DNA of 64,000 nt from Isoetes taiwanensis. Taxonomy: Eukaryota > Streptophyta > Lycopodiopsida > Isoetales > Isoetaceae. The stretch lies in the NCBI GenBank assembly GCA_021234155.1, contig JAJEKV010000033.1, forward strand, positions 8,837,641-8,901,640, read 5' to 3'. Numbering within the stretch: position 1 is the stretch's first letter; each line of letters starts with the position of its first letter. A program made the position numbers and the translations under genes. The notes below the pieces were generated by a model. The model saw only the letters and a list, made by a program, of their open reading frames with translations. It searched no databases and was not told the DNA's origin. Positions 33,186 to 44,813 of this stretch are shown here, piece by piece.

Positions 33186-34796
33186 TAAGAATTTTTTGAT
33201 TTATATAAAAGGGGTACAAGACCTTCTTGTGGGCTCCACAATAGGCCTGATAGGAAGTATACAACGCTCTTGGTCACCAGATAGAAAGAATTGTAACAAT
33301 AAATGCATGCAGCCATTAAGCTTGAAGGACGACTATAAGATAACACGCATGTACTATGATCAAGGCATTCTCAGCCTCTTCCTCGTTATTGCAAGAAGAT
33401 TTGGGCCCCCACCCTTTTGATCCACCCAGTACTAAGGGCATAGCCCTCTTCTCGCCCACTGCATGTACTCAAGAAGGTAGCAACATTTGTGGGGTTCAAT
33501 AAAGAAATGCTCCCTGAGACCCTGAAGTGCACCCCGCAATGTATACCTGAAGGGCATATCTCTATTACAGTAGTAATGCTGCAAACATGTGAGCGTTGAA
33601 AAGCAAACTTCTTCCCCTACTAGTGGTACTACAAAAGCCGAGGTCTCTTTCCAAGTGCTCCCACCATCTTGAAGCTCAATCGAATGATGTAAGTGAGAGG
33701 ATGTCCGTACTCGAGAGAACTGCCATTATCTTCCCTCCAGTAAAGTACTATAGGATACATTTCAGCATAACTCCAACACTTGGAGCATCCCACCACCCCC
33801 TTTGTGCAGCTTCCTCTACCATTTCCGTGCAGCAGAGTTACTATGGGTCATTCCCCTTTTCATGTAGGACCAAGGGATGAAGATCCAAGCTTCCGGCGAT
33901 GTCGTACTATAGGAGAATGCCCATCACCTTTCAAGAGATTATCTTATTGGAATCCTCGGGCAAAATCTTTGAGACCCCACAAAAAACCAAGTCTGCCACC
34001 GGAAAACAAAGGAAGACAGGTCTGCCATGGCCTCCCGTCCGATAGCAAAGTGTCTCACCTTGGCCTGCCATAGCCAACATTGATCTCCTCTCCAGCTGGG
34101 ATGGAGAATGGGGAAGGAAATGCAAGAACATCTAGGAAGATATTCAAGCACTTCCTCAGGCTTGCAAACAAATCAAGGCACACAACACATAAGCTCCAGG
34201 TTTTGCCACAAACAACTATTAGCTCTATCAAGATAATCGCGGTGAGTGCGATCATCATGCCACGATGAGTCAAAGATACACGTTGCAATGGGTGCGGCTT
34301 ACACGCAGCTGCGATGGGTGCAACAAAATGGAGCCAAGGTTGAAAGAACTAACAGAAGGCGAAAGATTGCACCAAGATGTGCTTACAAGATTGCTAACAG
34401 TAGCTTAAAAGATACACTTAGACATGCCTAGAACCAAACCCCAGGATATCTGAGCACCTTGAAAACAAGCTAACTGCTAGCTAGTGCTAAACCATTTCAG
34501 AGCTTCAGCAAGAAACGGAGTATCCAAACTTACCCTATCACAAGATGGAACAGAAAAGCAAGATAACAGGACAGCGGCCATAACCTGGTAGCAAGCTCAC
34601 TGCAAGCAGCTCGAATCTGATAGAAAAATGCTTGGAACCCGGCTATTGCCGGATCACGAAGGGTCGCGGCAGCCCGCAGATCTTTGCTCTTCCAACACTC
34701 ATGATGTGTGAGGAGGGCCTTCACGAAGCTTGGGCGGCCGCCACCGCCGCCCTATCTGCCGCCTAACCCTAACATTTTTCCCAAAGTAGTCTTATC
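33154..34796 (-). mobile_element. Non-autonomous LINE-like element NA1, complete copy with target duplication
   Basis: 1643 bp flanked by the 10-bp duplication TACCTTGAAG (33144-33153 and 34797-34806). On the minus strand it starts with a GC-rich 5' end (GTTAGGGTTAGGCGGCAGAT, then GGGCGGCGGTGGCGGCCGCC) and ends TTCTTACCCTC plus about 27 A, an L1-type 3' end. It has no reverse transcriptase or other long ORF, so it was presumably mobilised by a LINE in trans. The 5' end resembles that of LINE-B (GGCGGCAGTGGCGG). A ~0.94 kb relative is at 5556-6497. A captured host sequence between the LINE-like ends is possible. Confidence 0.8.
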
Positions 34797-34804
34797 TACC
34801 TTGA

Positions 34805-35688
34805 AGGTATTGTGGGGTCACAGGAGACCTGGCTATATGATGGGATAAATCAGTATAGTGTGAAAAGGATATATAGGGATCTGTGCCAGGACACCCCCCT
34901 CATAGCTGAGGCTAGGCTTGGAATTAGTTTGGCAGATACCAAAACCTTACTGTCAAACTCCTGGAAATCTATCTGCTCTAGAAAGATACAGTTCTTCAGA
35001 TGGTTAGCTCTTCAAGGGAGATTAAGCACTAAGGAAAGATTATTTGAAAAGGATATCACGGTTGATGATAAATGTCCACTGGGCTGTCAGGTTACTGAAT
35101 CCGTAGCGCATCTCTTTTTCTGTCCCCAGATTGCTGATTTCTGGCAGTGGGTCTGTCCTATTATTGACATCATGTTAAGCCAACTAGTGTGGCCAGATCT
35201 GATTCTCATCGCCGATCGTTGCTGTATTGAAGCCTCCCTGGTGAATCTGTCACTTTGGGTTATCTGGAAGCACCGGTGTGATGTGGCTTTAGGTGGTCAA
35301 GGGATCTCCATAGATAAGCTAAAAAACTCTTTCAATATGGAGGTTGCTCTGATGGCTCTATCTCATCACAAGAAGAAGGGCATGAATTATAACAGAGGAC
35401 TTGATAAAGTTGGAACTTTGTTAGGGTTCTATTCTCACTTCAAGTGCCACTGGGTTGATAACGAGTAAGTCAGAACTTCTGATAATAGGTGGTCCCGAGC
35501 TGGCTCTCTCTATAGTACCCACTCTTAGGTGAAGAAGGAAGACTTTCCTTATAGTAGCCTTCTAGTGGGGAAGACGAGTCGAGGCCCTCTATTCTTATAG
35601 TACCTAGGGCTTCCATATCATCTGTATCTCTATTGTACATACTTTACAATTAATAATATATATACATATCTTACCATAAAAAAAAAAA
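34805..35688 (+). mobile_element. LINE 3' end (family D), plus strand, with poly(A)
   Basis: The open frame 34812-35468 encodes the C-terminal part of a LINE ORF2. It includes the zf-RVT zinc-finger-like motif: CPLGC, then HLFFC, followed by FWQW and later LWVIWKHR. A 3' UTR follows, ending in TATATACATATCTTACCAT and an A run (35678-35688). It is 5'-truncated at GGTATTGTGG. Sequence 34805-35412 is almost identical to the reverse complement of 35697-36311. Just upstream is the right-hand target duplication of NA1, so NA1 landed at or beside this 5' junction. Confidence 0.8.
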
Positions 35689-35691
35689 GTT

Positions 35692-36770
35692 TCAACTTGA
35701 TAAAGTTCTAACTTTATCAAGTCCTCTGTTATAATTCATGCCCTTCTTCTTGTGATGAGATAGAGCCATCAGAGCAACCTCCATATTGAAAGAGTTTTTT
35801 AGCTTATCTATGGAGATCCCTTGACCACCTAAAGCCACATCACACCGGTGCTTCCAGATAACCCAAAGTGATAGATTCACCAGGGAGGCTTCAATACAGC
35901 AACGATCGGTGATGAGAATCAGATCTGGCCACACTAGTTGGCTTAACATGATGTCAATAATAGGACAGACCCACTGCCAGAAATCAGCAATCTGGGGACA
36001 GAAAAAGAGATGCGCTACGGATTCAGTAACCTGACAGCCCAGTGGACATTTATCATCAACCGTGATACCCTTTTCAAATAACCTTTCCTTAGTGCTTAAT
36101 TCCCCTTGAAGAGCTAACCATCTAAAGAACTTTCTAGAGCAGATAGATTTCCAGGAGTTTGACAGTAAGGTTTTGGTATCTGCCAAACTAATTCCAAGCC
36201 TAGCCTCAGCTATGAGGGGGGTGTTCTGGCACAGATCCCTATATATCCTTTTCACACTATACTGATTTATCCCATCATATAGCCAGGTCTCCTGTGACCC
36301 CACAATACCTGTCAGATTAGCGGCCTTCCATAGGATTTCCTTTAAAACTCTACGATCTCCTTCCCCCGGGTTCGAGATTGTCCTCTTGAATGCGATCCCC
36401 AGAAACCCATCACAAGAAACCCACAAGTGCTGTAATTGGGTTATTCCGCACCTCTTCCACTTGATAAAGATACGTGGGTGTGAGAGGGCCAAGGGAAGCC
36501 CATCCCTCTCCCAGATCCTAGTGTTCCAGAATAGACTAAAGCCACCCTGCATCCCTAGGGGGATCCATAGGAGAGACGAGATGCTGCACCTGTGGCCAAG
36601 CATTAAGAATTTTTTGCATAACTGGGGAAGTTCCAGGGGCCACCTTGAAATTATAGAACAAAGCACCAAGCTCGTCCCTAGGAAGAGATGGCTTACCTTG
36701 AAGATATGCATAGGAACTTGTTACAACCTGCATAACCTTTGCTGGATGACGATGATGATCCATTTGATGA
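35692..36770 (-). mobile_element. LINE fragment (family D), minus strand, no 3' UTR
   Basis: The minus frame 35692-36711 (339 codons) covers the region between the reverse transcriptase thumb and the zf-RVT tail: NTRIWERDGLPLALSHPRIF, a GITQLQHLW motif, then CPLGC and HLFFC. Against the plus copy it has a 6-bp deletion near 36130 and few substitutions. It continues further 5' (to about 36770) than the plus copy but lacks that copy's 3' UTR and poly(A). Confidence 0.8.
35695..35722. repeat. Short perfect palindrome at the inversion junction
   Basis: ACTTGATAAAGTT, spacer CT, AACTTTATCAAGT. It lies exactly where the two inverted family D copies meet, seven bases after the poly(A) of the plus copy. 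Confidence 0.8.
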
Positions 36771-36779
36771 ATATAACGA

Positions 36780-37088
36780 ATTTGTTAGCACATTATATTA
36801 TTCTATTGAAAGTTGTATACAATTCATAATTTTTTTTCCCAACTAAAGGCTTCTATCTTACTGGAAGTTATGATTAAGGGATTTGATTGAATACTTATGC
36901 AACAAGTACCTTGCTTTTACATGACAACAAGTACAATGTTTCTTGATGCTCTTGTTTCAAGTTTTTATTTGTTGTTCAAGTTTCCAAAGGGTTGATGCTC
37001 TTGTTTTAAGTTCTTAAATGTGTGTAAATTGAGCTTGTATGATATTTGTAAAACCATGCATGTTCGAGAAGGTATGCAATGGTTTGGT
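36780..37088. other. Intergenic
   Basis: AT-rich with repeated CTTGTTTCAAGTTTTTATTTG/CTTGTTTTAAGTTCTTAAATG phrases. No gene. Confidence 0.4.
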
Positions 37089-37357
37089 TTCATTTGCTCT
37101 TGTTAGAGCCCAAAGAGCCCAAATTTTCTTTTTTATTTTTGTTCCTTTTTTTGTTTAATATAACTACCAACATATAACTACCATTCACATTAATTGACAC
37201 AAACCATTGCATTCAATACCTTTAAACTAAAGTCCTCCTGGAACCCCCTTCGGTTTGGTGCATATTCTTAGAGGGGAATGACATAGGGCAGCGAGAGTTC
37301 CTAAAATTGTATAATATATGCATAAAATCAACACCATTTAGTACATTGCCTCAAACC
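37089..37357. mobile_element. M1 copy 3, left part (host of the nested block)
   Basis: TGTTAGAGCCCAAAGAGCCC (outer end), the arm AACATATAACTACCA, ACCATTGCATTCAATACC and the terminal repeat CCCCCTTCGGTTTGGTGCAT, followed by half the interior (GGCAGCGAGAG, AAAATCAACACCATTTAGTA, CATTGCCTCAAACC). Compared with copy 1 (9436-9746, opposite orientation) it stops abruptly at 37357. The alignment resumes without a gap at 55693. Confidence 0.75.
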
Positions 37358-37631
37358 AGCATTTCACAATTCCAAATTAGGATGGCGCTTAGGGTTCCAG
37401 CCCCGCTCTTTTGCTCATAACTCAGGATTCCAGTGTCAGATTTGGGTGTTCTTGGGCTCTTGGAAAGCTCGTCACATGATCTTTTCATGGTGTATGACTT
37501 GTATGCTGATTCTTCTATTCTGGTAGAAAGAATCTGCCTGACAGTCCTGGCCCTCTTTTGGCGGTGCTAGGATTTGACTACAATTTTCTTTTGGCCATAA
37601 CTTCTACATCTGATGGCAGTTTTGGGCGTAT

Positions 37632-40621
37632 TTGGGCTTGTTAGAAAGCTTTTTGAGCACTCCATCCAGTGCTGCTTCATCTTTTCAAAGATTGGTCTGT
37701 TGGGAAGGATTGTTCAGCTCTGAAACTTTGGCCTCACTTTTGGTGGAGATGATAAGATCCAGTCGCAGCCCCCCAAAACGTTCTTCTGGTAGTTCTACCA
37801 TAGTAAATATTGGTATTGAAAAAGAATATGCTGCAGATTCTCCCAGAATAAGTGTACGTGATGCACATAAAATGGCTCGCGAGGGTGCTCTTTCAGCTCC
37901 TGAGAGTTTGGTCTCTTCGGTGCACCTCAATCCTTTAGTGTTGCCCAACATGTCTTCTAATGGCATGAGTGAGGCCACCTCAATTGAGATAGGAGCTCCA
38001 TCTCTCTCCTCTTCTCAGTTACTTGTTCCAGTTTCTATTCCAACTATACTTGCCTCGACTACAGTTCACGCTTCTGCCCATATGTCTGGTGAGACTGGAA
38101 GACGTATTGAACATGTGTCATTGGGAAACTCTTCTGAGAGTGTCGCACCTCCAATGCACGTTAGAGGTTTCTCGGGTCAGGTGGTGTGCTCTGGCCAATC
38201 CAACACTCATTGGAAGTTCTGTGGGTCAGGCAAGACCCTCTTTGTCTGCTGAAGTTGCTTCTGGGTTAGCAGCATCTCCAATATATGTTGGAGGTCCCTC
38301 ATGTCAGCTGAGATCTCACGTGCCTGTGGAGTGCTCCTCTGGACAGGCTGCACCTAATAGTGTTGCACATGCGGCACCTCCAATACAGGTTGGAAGTCCC
38401 TTGGCGCGGACTATTCGTGGAGGTAGTGCTCGGATGGTGGTGCAACCTACACAAACTGGTGTACCCGCAGGGCAAGTGGTACGTCCAACTGACGTTGGAG
38501 GTTCCTCAGGGCAGGAGAAGTTTCCCCTTTAGCAGTCTGAGGCGACCTCACCTTGAAGATCATCTGACACAGTGGCTCGAGTTATAGGTGTGCGGTTTTC
38601 TGAGTGGCTTTGCAAGGGCTTAATAACTCCCGCCACCTCAGCTCGTGTCTCAGAGGCCATTGCCACCATGGTGGATAATAACAGGAAAGAAGTTATGTCT
38701 TATCTCCAGCAATTGCAAGCCAAACAAGATTCCATGGATGTCTAGCTCCCATCAGAAGAAATCTTTTATGAGGTTCAGGAGTGCATGGCAACTTTTGAGC
38801 GTTTTGGGGCTCCAGTGATGCAGATTAGCCATGAAGATCATCATCGACATGTGGAGTAGTTGGTTACGTGTTCTGTGGTCTGCCACTTCACTGGCCCTTT
38901 ATTGGATCTGAAGCGCGTGGGATCTTGGCTGTCTAGGCACTTTCGTAAGCTAGGGCTTCCTGCTTATCAATCTATCAAGCTTGTGGCAAAAGATCAACAT
39001 TGCTTTCTTTTAATGTTTGAATCTCCTGAGCCAGCTGCTCAACTCATAGAACGAGGTGTTGATCAGGGTAGCCCTTAAGGACGAAAGTTCGCCAAAAGGC
39101 TATTTTTTAAGGGTATCGAGTAATTTTGATGCTATGGTTTAGTAGGGCCCGTTATAGATGAAAAAAATAAAATTAGCCAACCTTTCTACAAACAAATCTC
39201 ATTCCACTTGAAAATTCGCCACATCCATTAAGCGTCATAACTATGGATTCGCCTTATCCTCTACCCTCCTTCTCGAAGATTTCTTAAGGAATCGCCTAAT
39301 ATTTTAGGCTTTCTTCATAACCTAATCTATTCTCCTTATCCATCCAGGTACATATGATAATTTTAAGAGTTATTTTTATAGCTATTGTGTTTCAAATACT
39401 TTTAAGGATGCACTGGAGAGCATTTTTTATAGACCTCCCTTTTAATAGATTTGTTTTATCTACAAGGATAAGCCACGTTCTCATTTGCAAAGGTTAAGTT
39501 GTGGTATTGCATCATGCAACTATAGTTATAATGTGTTTGTGTCCTTGATTAAATATGGATGCCGATGAATATTGCACTTGGAAAATAAAGACACTTAAAT
39601 CTTGGCAAAATAATATTGGCCATGATTCGACTAGATTTCTATAAAAAAAATTAATGTCGAGAAAACATTCGCCAGCATAACTAATCTTGCAACCCTATTA
39701 TTCGCCCGACCTTCTAAATTATGCTTGGACAAATTTGGCCTTAAGGGCAACCCTGGTGTTGATCCTCTTTGGAAACACTTCGTGCTCTATCAATAGTATG
39801 TTCCTAGATCCTATCCCGCTAAGCTAGATGCCTTGTGCGCCCCCTTGTGGTTTTCTATTGAAGATTTCCCTCCAGAGCTATAGGATTCCAAGTTCATTTC
39901 TGCCATTGCTAATGAGATTGGACTCCATTTGCAACACTCCATAACCAATGGCATCACTAAGATTTGTGTTGCAAGGCCCATTCATCATGATTTGCCTCAA
40001 ACAATTGTTGTCTAAAGCGGGCCTATGTTCTTTCCGTTTAAGCTGTCCTTATTGAATGGTCCTGAGCTCTCATGTTTCTTGAGGCCCCTCTCTTTGCTCA
40101 ATATCGCAAGGTTCACTAGCAAGGTCCTCCATCTACTCCTCCAGCACTCCATGCTCCTAGGTCAGCTCCCACCTCAATGGATATCTCTCACACCCCTGTG
40201 ACTTCCACCCCCTCCCCCCTCCTTCTCCCACTCTTCTAGTTGCAGCTCCCTCACCTCAGTCTCCTAGATCACCAAATGTTGAGACTGCTGAAATTCAGAG
40301 ATCGCAAGAGCAAATTGAAGAGGCTCGTAGACAGTACATGGATATTGAACGGCGTGGCATCCACCCACCGCCAAAGCATCCACCGGCTCTTCGCCAAACA
40401 CAAAAATCAGCTAAGGGATCTAATTCCTCTGCATCCCAGGCCTCAGTTCCGACTTCATGTAACTCTGCTCCTCCCATTGCATCCCACTTTGGTCGCTCTA
40501 ATCCACTTCAGTGGGCTGATTTGGTTGATGAGGTTACTGCCATGCCAGATGCTCAGGAGACATCCTCAAATTCCCTTGAGACACCAGTGGTCTCATCTGA
40601 ATTGCCCCCATCACAAGGTCA
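37632..40621 (+). pseudogene. LINE-A ORF1 (gag-like), decayed and interrupted
   Basis: The first open part (37632-38252) includes RISVRDAHKMAREG, matching GIRVRDAARGKKGG in LINE-B ORF1. A Val/Gly/Pro-rich region (38120-38530) has short degenerate peptide repeats (PIQVGSP, PTQTGVPAGQ). A DUF4283-like core follows at 38860-39064 (LKRVGSWLSRHFRKLGLPAY, FLLMFESPEPAAQLIERGVD). A 690-bp insertion interrupts it and it continues PLWKHFVLYQ and LDALCAPLWFSIEDFPPEL from 39765. The last part (40240-40621) is proline-rich and frameshifted. ORF1 of plant L1 LINEs encodes an RNA-binding chaperone; this copy cannot. Confidence 0.65.
39065..39754. mobile_element. Mutator-like miniature element with 10-bp target duplication
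   Basis: 690 bp with 16-bp terminal inverted repeats (AGGGTAGCCCTTAAGG and the complement of AGGGTTGCCCTTAAGG, one mismatch), flanked by GGTGTTGATC at 39055-39064 and 39755-39764. Removing the element and one duplication joins LIERGV-D-PLWKH in a single frame of LINE-A ORF1. The 9-10 bp duplication suggests the Mutator (MULE) superfamily, though the terminal repeat is short for a MULE. No transposase is present. Confidence 0.85.
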
Positions 40622-42044
40622 ATGCAGTTAGTTTCATGGAATGTTCAGGGGGTAGCCTCCTCCCTCCTCAAGCAGAGTCGCATTTCTTTCTACTTATCTA
40701 GATTGGATGCTCAGTTTGTATGTCTTCAAGAGCACGTGTCGTAAGAAAGACGTATCAAAGCTTGCAGACATGATTGGTCGAAGGTTAAATGTCCTTATCA
40801 CAACAGCTGATTCTACCAGTGCAGGGGTGGTGATAGCATGGCTTCCTTCCTTGCCAGTAATCTCCACTCAGGCGGATCATTTTGGTCGGTGGGCCCTAAT
40901 TGTATGGCAGGAACAAATGTTTATGCCCACAACAGACCCCATTAGAGAGCTTCACTGTGGGCCTCTTTGCGAGGAAGATGCTGAGATTGGGCTGCCACAT
41001 TTCATAGCTTCTTGTTGGGGATCTTAATATGGTGGGAATGGAGTCCGATCAATTGGGGGTTACCTTTACAGTGGGGTCTGGTTTTAAACGCCAGCAGTGG
41101 CTCCGTCTACTCCATGACTGCAACCTCTCGGAGATTGATGGTGAAGGTGCCTTTACTTGGTGCAATGGTCAAGTTGGTGGGGGTCGCACAAGCTCTCGGT
41201 TGGATAGAGCTTACTGGAATGCAGATGCAGTTGTGACACTTCTAGGTCTCTTTCAGTTCTGTCTCAAAGACAACTCAGTTTCAGACCACCATCCGCAATT
41301 CCTTTCAGACGGGCCTCTGCAGCAGCGATGGCCTGGATGGACATGTTTTCGCTTGAATGTGAAGTTCATAAAGGATGCTGACTTTCAAGAAGACTACAAG
41401 AACACTTGGACAACTGCCTTTAGCCGATGTTGAGGCATGACTGGCATAGTGGATGCAATTGCGGCAGTCAAAAGCTTTGCCAAACAGTGGAGCCGGGAGT
41501 CTGCAGCAGCAGGTCGTGCTTTATTGGACACCTTGTATAAGGACCTGCTCCATTCTCGACAGGGACTCCTTCCAGGAGTTCATGATCGAGATATTTTGGC
41601 ACAGATCCATACATTGGAGGAGGAGCAAATCCAGCAGGCAAAGCGAAGGCAGGTCTACAGTGGTTTCATGATGGAGACCGTCGTACAGGCTTCTTTTTCC
41701 GTGTGGCTAAGAGGCGTCGCATGACGTCAACCATGTCCTCATTGCTTTTGCCAGATGGCTCGATGCTAACAGAGCCAACCGAACTCAAGCAATATCTACA
41801 TAACCACTTTCAGACTTTTTTTGCTAAAAAAACATCTTCCCTTTCAATCAGAAATGCGAGATGTTATTTTGTCTAGGATTTCCCCCATCATCTCTGACGA
41901 CCAACGCGTGTCTATAGAGGTGGCTACGACAGCTGATGATTGAGGTTCGACAGTCTTTGAACTGAAAAGAGGCAAATGCCCAGGTTTGGATGGTTTGCCA
42001 ATTGAGTTGTTCCACCAGGAATATTGGGAATGGCTGGAGCCAGA
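40622..42044 (+). pseudogene. LINE-A ORF2, endonuclease and start of reverse transcriptase
   Basis: The frame begins MQLVSWNVQGVASS, the first strand of an apurinic/apyrimidinic-type endonuclease. Later come CLQEH, LLGDLNMV (catalytic Asp-Leu-Asn), a FTWCNGQ-type motif, SRLDRAYWN and VSDHHPQF (catalytic Ser-Asp-His). A linker follows with Gln/Glu-rich text (41437-41724), then the start of the reverse transcriptase at KCPGLDGLPIELFHQEYWEW. Several frameshifts and stops (for example after 40740 and 41433) interrupt it. The reading frame is cut at 42044 by the CACTA-like element and resumes at 53236. Confidence 0.75.
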
Positions 42045-42915
42045 CACAAGGCCCCCAAAAAAAGATTGTTATCAGTTTTATGGGTTACTTTTTGTATTAA
42101 ACCACTAAAATAAGCTAATGTTACTAAGTGGGTTAATGTGTTGAATAACCACGGGCAGTTAAATAGTGTGGTTTACATTTAAGGTTTTTCAACGTGGTAT
42201 ATCCATGCCGTAAATATCTAGAGTTTTTTACTGTGGTTTGTTGCTATAGTTTCCCGCTATGGTTCTTTCCTAGTTTGGTGCTTTGTGACATGTGGGTCAA
42301 TTAATAGTATATGTTATAAATCACTACGGCTTTAGCCTTAAAGAATTGTGCAACTCATATTGGTATCTTAATCAAGCTCATGAACGTCTTGTCACATGAA
42401 CCGTCTTGTCACATGAACCATTATGGTCGCATAGAATAAAGGGTTCGAGTTTCTCATTATAAGGTGTAACAATTTATCCATCATACTAGTGGTGGTTTGT
42501 ATCTTTATAGTACTTTGTGTTGGAAACAAACTAATCATATATTGGATTAAACAATTGATGTTAGTTTAATAAAAAAAATAAGACATTTCATTTTTAAACC
42601 AATAGTAGCTTTAGCTTTAAGGAATTTGCAATTCATGGTGGTTTTCCAATGAAACCATTGTTGTTCTATGGGATAGATGGTTTAAGTTTATTACCAAAAT
42701 AGTGGAGAAGCTTTCCATCAAAACAGATGTGGCATTGTGTCTTTAAACATATCTTGTGTTTCTTTAAACGTATCTTGTGTTAGAGGCAAACCAATGTGTT
42801 ATACTATATGATATAGAAGTGGCTTCGATGTGTTGTCATTAGAAATCTTCCAAACATTGGTTTCATCGAAAAATGATGTGTCGTCGTTCGAAAAAAAAAA
42901 CGTATTTTTTCAAAA

Positions 42916-43381
42916 CTAGGGGAGGGTGCCCATATATGCCGCACTTAGTGTTAGATCTTTCGTAACTCTAGATTCCTGCATCAATTTTGGACAAATGAGA
43001 CATCAATCGAAAGAGGACGAGCTCACCTATCTGTCGCTGAAAAAAAAAATCAGATTTGGAGTTCCTGAGAAGTAGGGTAGGTTGCCTGCCCATCTCCCCG
43101 CACCAATTGCCCATCCACTGCGCACCAAGTAGCCATCAACTGTTTTTGAGGATTCCTGAGGAGACTGTAGTGCCAACGCATATGAAAAGAAGCTCTTGAA
43201 GAGGGCTTTCAGATGCACCAATCCACGTGTCAATCCGACATTGGTGGAGAAAGTTACACACAGTTGAAGGGCAAGGTATGCGCAATACAGGGGGATAGGG
43301 CTGCGGGATCAGTGGGCAAGAGTGCGGAATTGAGCCGCGCAGTAGCTGGGCAGTGCGCTGATAGTGGGCACCCTCCCCTAG
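42916..43381. mobile_element. Small inverted-repeat element (MITE), 466 bp
   Basis: CTAGGGGAGGGTGCCCA at 42916-42932 is repeated as its reverse complement ending at 43381. If the repeat is taken as GGGGAGGGTGCCC, both sides carry TA, a possible 2-bp duplication. There is no ORF of note. Confidence 0.65.
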
Positions 43382-44813
43382 CTGTTGTTTTCGAATATTG
43401 TTTTACATATAATTTCTTGTTTTACACATAATATCTACACCAAAAAGGTGAAAATAGGTTTTGTTTTATACCATAGTATTTAAGATAACTATTGTTTTTC
43501 AGGCATTGTATTGTTATTTTACTTACATATTCTCTTAAATAATTGCTTTTTAGGCAGCTGATATTTGCATTTACATTTCGTTTGAATGCAGCTTATTGCA
43601 ACTGTTCTTGTTTTATTTGATCACAGAAATTCCATCATGTACTCTAACATCTACAGCTCTTAAATTTTTAAGAACAAAAATATTTGCAAACAAAATTGTT
43701 TGCTTGTTTGTAGCATTCGATGGTGCCAAAGACACAATAATACTTAAAATTTATTCTTACATCTGTTTTGATTGATGAGAAAACAGACGAGGCTTACAAC
43801 ATCTATATACTTATCTTCAAAAGTAGCAGGGCAGCTTGGCAGCAAGACGAGGCTTACAACATCTATGTACTTATCTTCAAAAGTAGCAGGGCAGCTTGGC
43901 AGCAAGCAGAACTGCCATTGCAAACATTCTATTATGATTGAAACTTGAGGCATAAACGTAAATAAACCTGTAAATGAAATGGTGTTTGAAGAAAGCAAAA
44001 GAAAAATATGGAAAGTACAAAGGTCCTTGTCTCTTTTCCGTTATTGTACCATAGATGGAACCTAGAACATTCATCAAAGTGGAGGATTTTCTTCAAGCTA
44101 AACCTAGAACATTCCTCAAAGAACAGGGGATTTTTTTCAAGCCCCTGATCATGATCACGGTTGCTAAGAAGGGAAAAAGGGGGTTGAAAAAAATAGGCTA
44201 TGGTTATTGCTCCAGAGCCCAGCAGAACCAGAGGCTTAATATCATGAAAGAACTGAATGATTGTAATATAAAATATAAGAAATGATATTGAAGACTATCT
44301 AGAAACGACGGCACAAAGGATTACGTTCAATTTGTTTGCGGTTTGTGCGGGGAAAGCCTTCAATTTGATTGGCAAGGGCAGGGATCCGGGCCAAATCCAA
44401 ACTCCTAATCGAGGTCAAAGAAGCAATGCCATGAAGAAAATTTAGATGCGGAATATCAAGGTATTGCAGGCTACGTGTTAGCGGAGGATATGTGCTATTA
44501 GAAGCAGGGGTTTATTGTCGCCCATGCTCTAGCACTGCATTGGGAGGGCAGAGCAATGTGATGGAAGTTCTACCATCGATTTCATGGACTACGTCGGTCT
44601 GTAACAGAAGGCAATTGAAAATCTTGCTCCACCCGCTACTATGCAATCTTCAATGCCATCATCCATGAATCGGCTCCAGGAAACAGGGCTCAGAAAATCG
44701 GCTCGGCTCAATTATTTAAGCAAAAGAAGGAATGGGGCGGTGATGCATTCCTGCGAAGAAAAAAAGAGGTAAGATCCACCATTTCTCGAGATCAAGCTGA
44801 ATGGCCCTTCTTT
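43382..44813. other. CACTA-like interior, non-coding
   Basis: No supported gene. A 60-bp tandem duplication (GACGAGGCTTACAACATCTA..., 43785-43904) is the only clear structure. The short minus frame 43744-43998 is produced by it. Confidence 0.5.

Noticed and set aside
36694-36703. Third TACCTTGAAG, the same 10-mer as the NA1 target duplication
   Set aside because: It lies inside the minus LINE fragment with no element end next to it. It is most likely coincidence, although the location is curious.
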